From contig BPGE01000001.1 of the NCBI GenBank assembly GCA_026002875.1, forward strand, positions 2,852,001 through 2,916,000: a DNA stretch of 64,000 bases, given 5' to 3'. Positions 60,796-64,000 of the stretch are shown here, in pieces. A program made the translations under genes and the position numbers. The notes beneath the pieces were generated by a model. That model had not been told where the DNA came from. It saw only the letters and a list, made by a program, of their open reading frames with translations, and did not search any database. This stretch comes from Bryobacteraceae bacterium. GTDB taxonomy: Bacteria; Acidobacteriota; Terriglobia; Bryobacterales; Bryobacteraceae. How positions within the stretch are numbered: the stretch's first letter is position 1; every line of letters begins with the position of its first letter.

Positions 60796-63387
60796 ATGCC
60801 TACCGACCGGCGCACGTTTCTCAAGACCACCGCCGCCCTGCCCGCTGCGGGCGCCGTGCAGGCGCAGCCGCAGGCGCCGCGGCTTTCCATCGAATGGCCG
60901 CGCGTGTTCCGCGGACCTGCGCTGGCCACCATCGCCATGCCTCTGGGCGGCGTGGCGGCGGGCTCGATCTCGCTCGGCGGCCGCGGGCAGCTGCGCGACT
61001 GGGAGATCTTCAACCGTCCTGACAAAGGCAATCAGCCCGCCTTTGCGTTCGCTTCGATCCGCGCGGAAACGCCCGGCCGGCGGCCCGTGGCGCGGATCGC
61101 CGAGGCGCGCATCCTCCCGCCGTTTGAAGGCGCGACGGGGCTCGGCTCGAACAACGTCCCCGGCATGCCGCGGCTCGCTTCGGCCGTGTTTACGTCGTCC
61201 TATCCAATGGCGCGGATCGATTTCGAGGACCGCCGGCTGCCCGTGCGGCTATCGCTCGAGGCATTCACGCCCATCTTCCCGCTGGATGCGGACTCAAGCG
61301 GCCTGCCTGCGGCGCTGCTGCGCTACATCGTCCGCAACCCCGGCCCTGCGGCAGCGAAGGTGAGCCTGTGCTTCTCGATCGACAATCCGTTCCGCTCCGC
61401 GCCGGACACGGGCGCCGCAAGGCCCGCCGGGGATGCGCGCCGCAACGAGCCGCGCCGCGACGATCTGCTCGCAGGCCTCGTGATGACCAATCCCGGTCTT
61501 GATGCCGCCGGTCCCGTGGCTGGCGAATTCGTCCTGGCGGCGCTTGATCCCGCCGCCTGCACGGTGTGGCGCGGCTGGCCGCGTTCCCGCTGGTTCAACA
61601 GCCCGATGCTGTTCTGGGACGCGTTCAGGGAGGATGCAAAACTCGGCCCGGAACCGCAGGAGCCTGGAACGGTGGGCGTCGTCCACCTGATGCGGGAGAT
61701 CCCTGCCGGAGGCGAGGCGCGCTTCGAGTTCGTGCTCGCCTGGCGCTGCCCCAACCGCACGCCCGCGCACTGCGGCTGGCGGGCTTCCCAGGGCAACGAG
61801 AACACCATCGTCGGCAACTGGTACGCCACCCGGTTCGCGGGCGCCTGGGACGCCGCGCGCCATTTGGCCGCGAATCTGAAAGAACTCGAGCAGCGCACCC
61901 GCGCTTTCACCGGGGCCATGAAATCCTGCACGTTGCCGGGCTGCGTCAAGGACGCCGCCATGAGCAATCTCTCCACGCTCGCCACGCAGGTCGTCTTCCG
62001 CACCGCCGACGGCGAATTCCACGGCTTCGAAGGCGCCAACGACAAAAGCGGCTGCTGTTACGGCTCCTGCACCCACGTCTGGAACTACGAATCCACGACC
62101 AACCATCTCTTCCCCTCCCTCGCCCGCAGCCTCCGCAACGCGTCATTCGGACACATGATGGACGAGCGCGGCGGCATTCATTTCCGCGAGATTCTCCCGA
62201 AAGGGACGGGGCGTTTCGGGCTCGCTGCTGCCGATGGCCAGATGGGCCAGGTGATGAAAGCGTGGCTTGATTTCCGCCTTTCCGGAGACCGGAAATGGCT
62301 GGCCGGCATCTGGCCGTCGGTGAAAAAAGCGGTGGAATTCTGCTGGATTCCTGGAGGCTGGGACGCTGACCGCGACGGCGTGATGGAAGGCGCCCAGCAC
62401 AACACCTACGACATCGAGTTCTACGGACCGAATCCCCAGTGCGGCATCTACTACCTCGGCGGCTTGCGCGCCGCCGCCGAACTGGCCCGCGCCGCAGGCG
62501 ATGCGGCCTTCGCCGAAACCTGCATGGATCTCTTCCGGCGCGGTTCGGCGTGGATCGATGCAAATCTCTTCAACGGCGAATATTACATCCAGAAAGTCCG
62601 CGGCATTCCCAGGAAACAGATCGCTGAAACTCTGGTCTCCACCATGGGCTCGGACGACACCGAGAAGCCGGATTACCAGCTCGGAGAAGGCTGCCTGGCC
62701 GATCAGCTCATTGGTCAATATCAGGCTGATTTATGCCGGATGGGGCCGCTGCTCAAAGAGGAAAACATCCGCCGCGCCCTGGTTTCCATCTACCGCTACA
62801 ACCGCCGGACGTCCATGGACGATCACGAGAACATGCAGCGCACCTACGCGCTGAACGACGAGTCTGGCCTGCTGATCTGCGACTACGGCAAGGCGCCCCG
62901 GCCGCGCATTCCCTTCCCTTATTTCGCCGAGGCCTGGACCGGCATCGAATACCCCGCCGCCGCCCAGATGATCGGCATGGGCATGGTGGAAGAAGGGCTC
63001 GCCATCCTCGAAGCCGTCCGGCTCCGGCACGACGGCGTCCGTCGCAATCCCTTCGACGAGCCGGAGTGCGGCCACCACTATGCGCGGGCTCTCTCCGCCT
63101 GGAGCGCCGTCGTGCTGTGCTGCGGCTTTTTTTACAACGCAGGGGACCAGTCCCTGGAAATCGCGCCTGCGCTCAGGACGCGCCCCTTCCGCGGCTTCTG
63201 GAGCACCGCTTCCGGATGGGGCGTGTTTGAGCTGGCGCGCGCCGCCCGCAGAGGTGCGCCGCCTGTCCTGCGGATTGAGGCCATGGAGGGCAGGCTGGAG
63301 TTTGCCTCGCTGAAAGTCGAGGGACAGACGATCGGACTGTCTGCGCCTGTGCAGGTCTCCCCGGACCGGCCATGGCGGCTTGGATAG
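60796..63387 (+). CDS. Tat-exported GH116-like (GBA2-type) glycoside hydrolase
   Basis: The product (863 aa from ATG 60796) starts with a twin-arginine signal (DRRTFLKTTAALPAAGAVQA). The N-terminal part has the GH116-type GIPLGGVAAGSISLGGRGQLRDWEIFNRPDKGNQPAFAF pattern, in pieces. The C-terminal catalytic (alpha/alpha)6 domain has CTHVWNYESTTNHLFPSL and a WDADRDGVMEGAQHNTYDIEFYGPN segment, in pieces, with the acid residues expected near the TYD motif, and the end FFYNAGDQSLEIAPAL. Family members hydrolyse beta-glucosides, including glucosylceramide. Export via Tat suggests a periplasmic or extracellular glycan substrate. The exact catalytic residues should be confirmed by alignment. Confidence 0.82.
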   Translation: MPTDRRTFLKTTAALPAAGAVQAQPQAPRLSIEWPRVFRGPALATIAMPLGGVAAGSISLGGRGQLRDWEIFNRPDKGNQPAFAFASIRAETPGRRPVARIAEARILPPFEGATGLGSNNVPGMPRLASAVFTSSYPMARIDFEDRRLPVRLSLEAFTPIFPLDADSSGLPAALLRYIVRNPGPAAAKVSLCFSIDNPFRSAPDTGAARPAGDARRNEPRRDDLLAGLVMTNPGLDAAGPVAGEFVLAALDPAACTVWRGWPRSRWFNSPMLFWDAFREDAKLGPEPQEPGTVGVVHLMREIPAGGEARFEFVLAWRCPNRTPAHCGWRASQGNENTIVGNWYATRFAGAWDAARHLAANLKELEQRTRAFTGAMKSCTLPGCVKDAAMSNLSTLATQVVFRTADGEFHGFEGANDKSGCCYGSCTHVWNYESTTNHLFPSLARSLRNASFGHMMDERGGIHFREILPKGTGRFGLAAADGQMGQVMKAWLDFRLSGDRKWLAGIWPSVKKAVEFCWIPGGWDADRDGVMEGAQHNTYDIEFYGPNPQCGIYYLGGLRAAAELARAAGDAAFAETCMDLFRRGSAWIDANLFNGEYYIQKVRGIPRKQIAETLVSTMGSDDTEKPDYQLGEGCLADQLIGQYQADLCRMGPLLKEENIRRALVSIYRYNRRTSMDDHENMQRTYALNDESGLLICDYGKAPRPRIPFPYFAEAWTGIEYPAAAQMIGMGMVEEGLAILEAVRLRHDGVRRNPFDEPECGHHYARALSAWSAVVLCCGFFYNAGDQSLEIAPALRTRPFRGFWSTASGWGVFELARAARRGAPPVLRIEAMEGRLEFASLKVEGQTIGLSAPVQVSPDRPWRLG

Positions 63388-63502
63388 CGCCGCCCGGAGC
63401 CGCCGGCCTCCGCGCGCCGGCGCCTGAGCCAGAAGTGCGCTGGAATCCGGTTACCTGAGAAAGCTGGATTCTCTGCAGATTCAACGATCGGGGATGAACC
63501 GC

Positions 63503-64000
63503 ATGAATACACTCAGGACGGCCAGTGCGCCCTCTCGCCTCTTCACCCTTTCCATCCTGCTCTGCCTGCCCTCTGCCGTCCAGGCGCAGAGGCAGGCGTC
63601 GTCGGCGCACGTGAACCTCTACTTCGCCCAGATCGCCGACGGCCAGTTCAGCGGCGGCCGCTGGCAGACCGCGCTGACCCTCGTCAACACGAACGACACA
63701 GCCGCATCGGCTGAGCTCCGCCTGTTCGGTTCCGACGGAGGCCCGCTGACGGTCGATTTCGGCTCCGGCCAGGCGTCGCGATTCACCCTGACCGTTCCCG
63801 CAAAGAGCTCGCTTTCGATCGCCAGCCGCCCCACCACGCTGCCCGTCCGCTCCGGCTGGGCGCGCGTGTATTCCGACGCGCCCCTGGTGGGGAGCGCCTC
63901 TTTCCGGCTGTGGCTCGGCTCGCAAGCCGCGCAGGAGGTGACCGCTCCGCCTGTCCTGCCCGTGATCGATTACGTCTCCTACGCCAACCGGGAACTCGGC
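63503..64000 (+). CDS. Secreted protein, N-terminal fragment (runs off the right edge)
   Basis: The ATG at 63503 has GGGGAT upstream; an in-frame ATG at 63494 would add three residues. The signal peptide (LFTLSILLCLPSAVQA) is followed by a beta-rich segment: HVNLYFAQIADGQFSGGRWQ, TALTLVNTNDTAASAELRLF and VDFGSGQASRF. No stop occurs before the window end. I recall this kind of module at the ends of secreted acidobacterial proteins; the function is not known. Confidence 0.7.
   Translation, partial: MNTLRTASAPSRLFTLSILLCLPSAVQAQRQASSAHVNLYFAQIADGQFSGGRWQTALTLVNTNDTAASAELRLFGSDGGPLTVDFGSGQASRFTLTVPAKSSLSIASRPTTLPVRSGWARVYSDAPLVGSASFRLWLGSQAAQEVTAPPVLPVIDYVSYANRELG

Overview
The window reads as a GC-rich chromosomal segment from an acidobacterium, most likely of the Bryobacterales/Solibacterales group. 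This is inferred from gene content: a Tat-exported GH116-like hydrolase, multihaem cytochrome fusions, many sigma-54 activators, a small membrane protein paired with LolA, and a secreted Solibacter-style protein at the right edge. No rRNA, tRNA or CRISPR array is seen.

Left part (1-16.7 kb). A Fur-family regulator fragment with a 6-1-6 Fur-type box over its start is followed by a methyltransferase, a secreted M11-type zinc metalloprotease, a second Fur-family protein, a small membrane protein/LolA pair and a DUF1624-like membrane protein. A leftward set then runs from 14.4 to 7.2 kb: pseudo-receiver protein, small membrane protein, nine-haem cytochrome c/b fusion, NapC-like multihaem cytochrome, tandem Usp protein and pentapeptide-repeat protein. 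An intact IS5-type element, flanked by CTAG, sits exactly at the usp stop codon. Facing this set is a sigma-54 activator with a Cys-rich PAS domain, and a -24/-12 promoter candidate points into the cytochrome genes.

Middle (16.0-27.2 kb). A 620-bp non-coding block bounded by 26-bp inverted repeats precedes a fumarylacetoacetate-hydrolase-like gene. Next come recO-glyQ-glyS-ppdK with a clear terminator, and an orphan membrane protein. From 25.15 to 27.16 kb lies an array of degenerate ~100-130-bp repeat units, interrupted only by flgJ. Most units carry, on the minus strand, a ribosome-site-like GGAG, an ATG, and a recurring peptide start like MTLRDISIDE. Two further units lie in the 16-kb block and one near 4.2 kb.

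Flagellar block (26.3-44.3 kb). Leftward: flgF-flgG-flgA-flgH-flgI-(repeats)-flgJ. Rightward: fliK-flgD-flgE-fliN-fliO-fliP-fliQ-fliR-flhB-flhA-flhF-fliA-fliN/fliY. The two operons diverge at 31.64-31.85 kb, where each has a -24/-12 element placed so that the transcript would be almost leaderless. The usually tight gaps are filled by small Arg/Gly/Ala-rich frames, several of which overlap both neighbouring genes by 4 nt. Basal body, MS-ring and motor genes (flgB, flgC, fliE, fliF, fliG, fliM, motA/B, flhG) are not in the window.

Right part (44.3-64 kb). A PDZ-containing sensor kinase, an NtrC-type regulator, an ABM monooxygenase and a FecR-domain protein run leftward. Further right are a possible ATP-grasp-like protein and a leftward aminotransferase/D-aminoacylase/gamma-glutamyltransferase set facing an IclR regulator with a GAAAC-N4-GTTTC operator. 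Then come a 3-hydroxyacyl-CoA dehydrogenase, a SplB-like radical SAM protein, the GH116-like enzyme and the secreted-protein fragment. Long frames antisense to these genes were treated as shadows of high GC.
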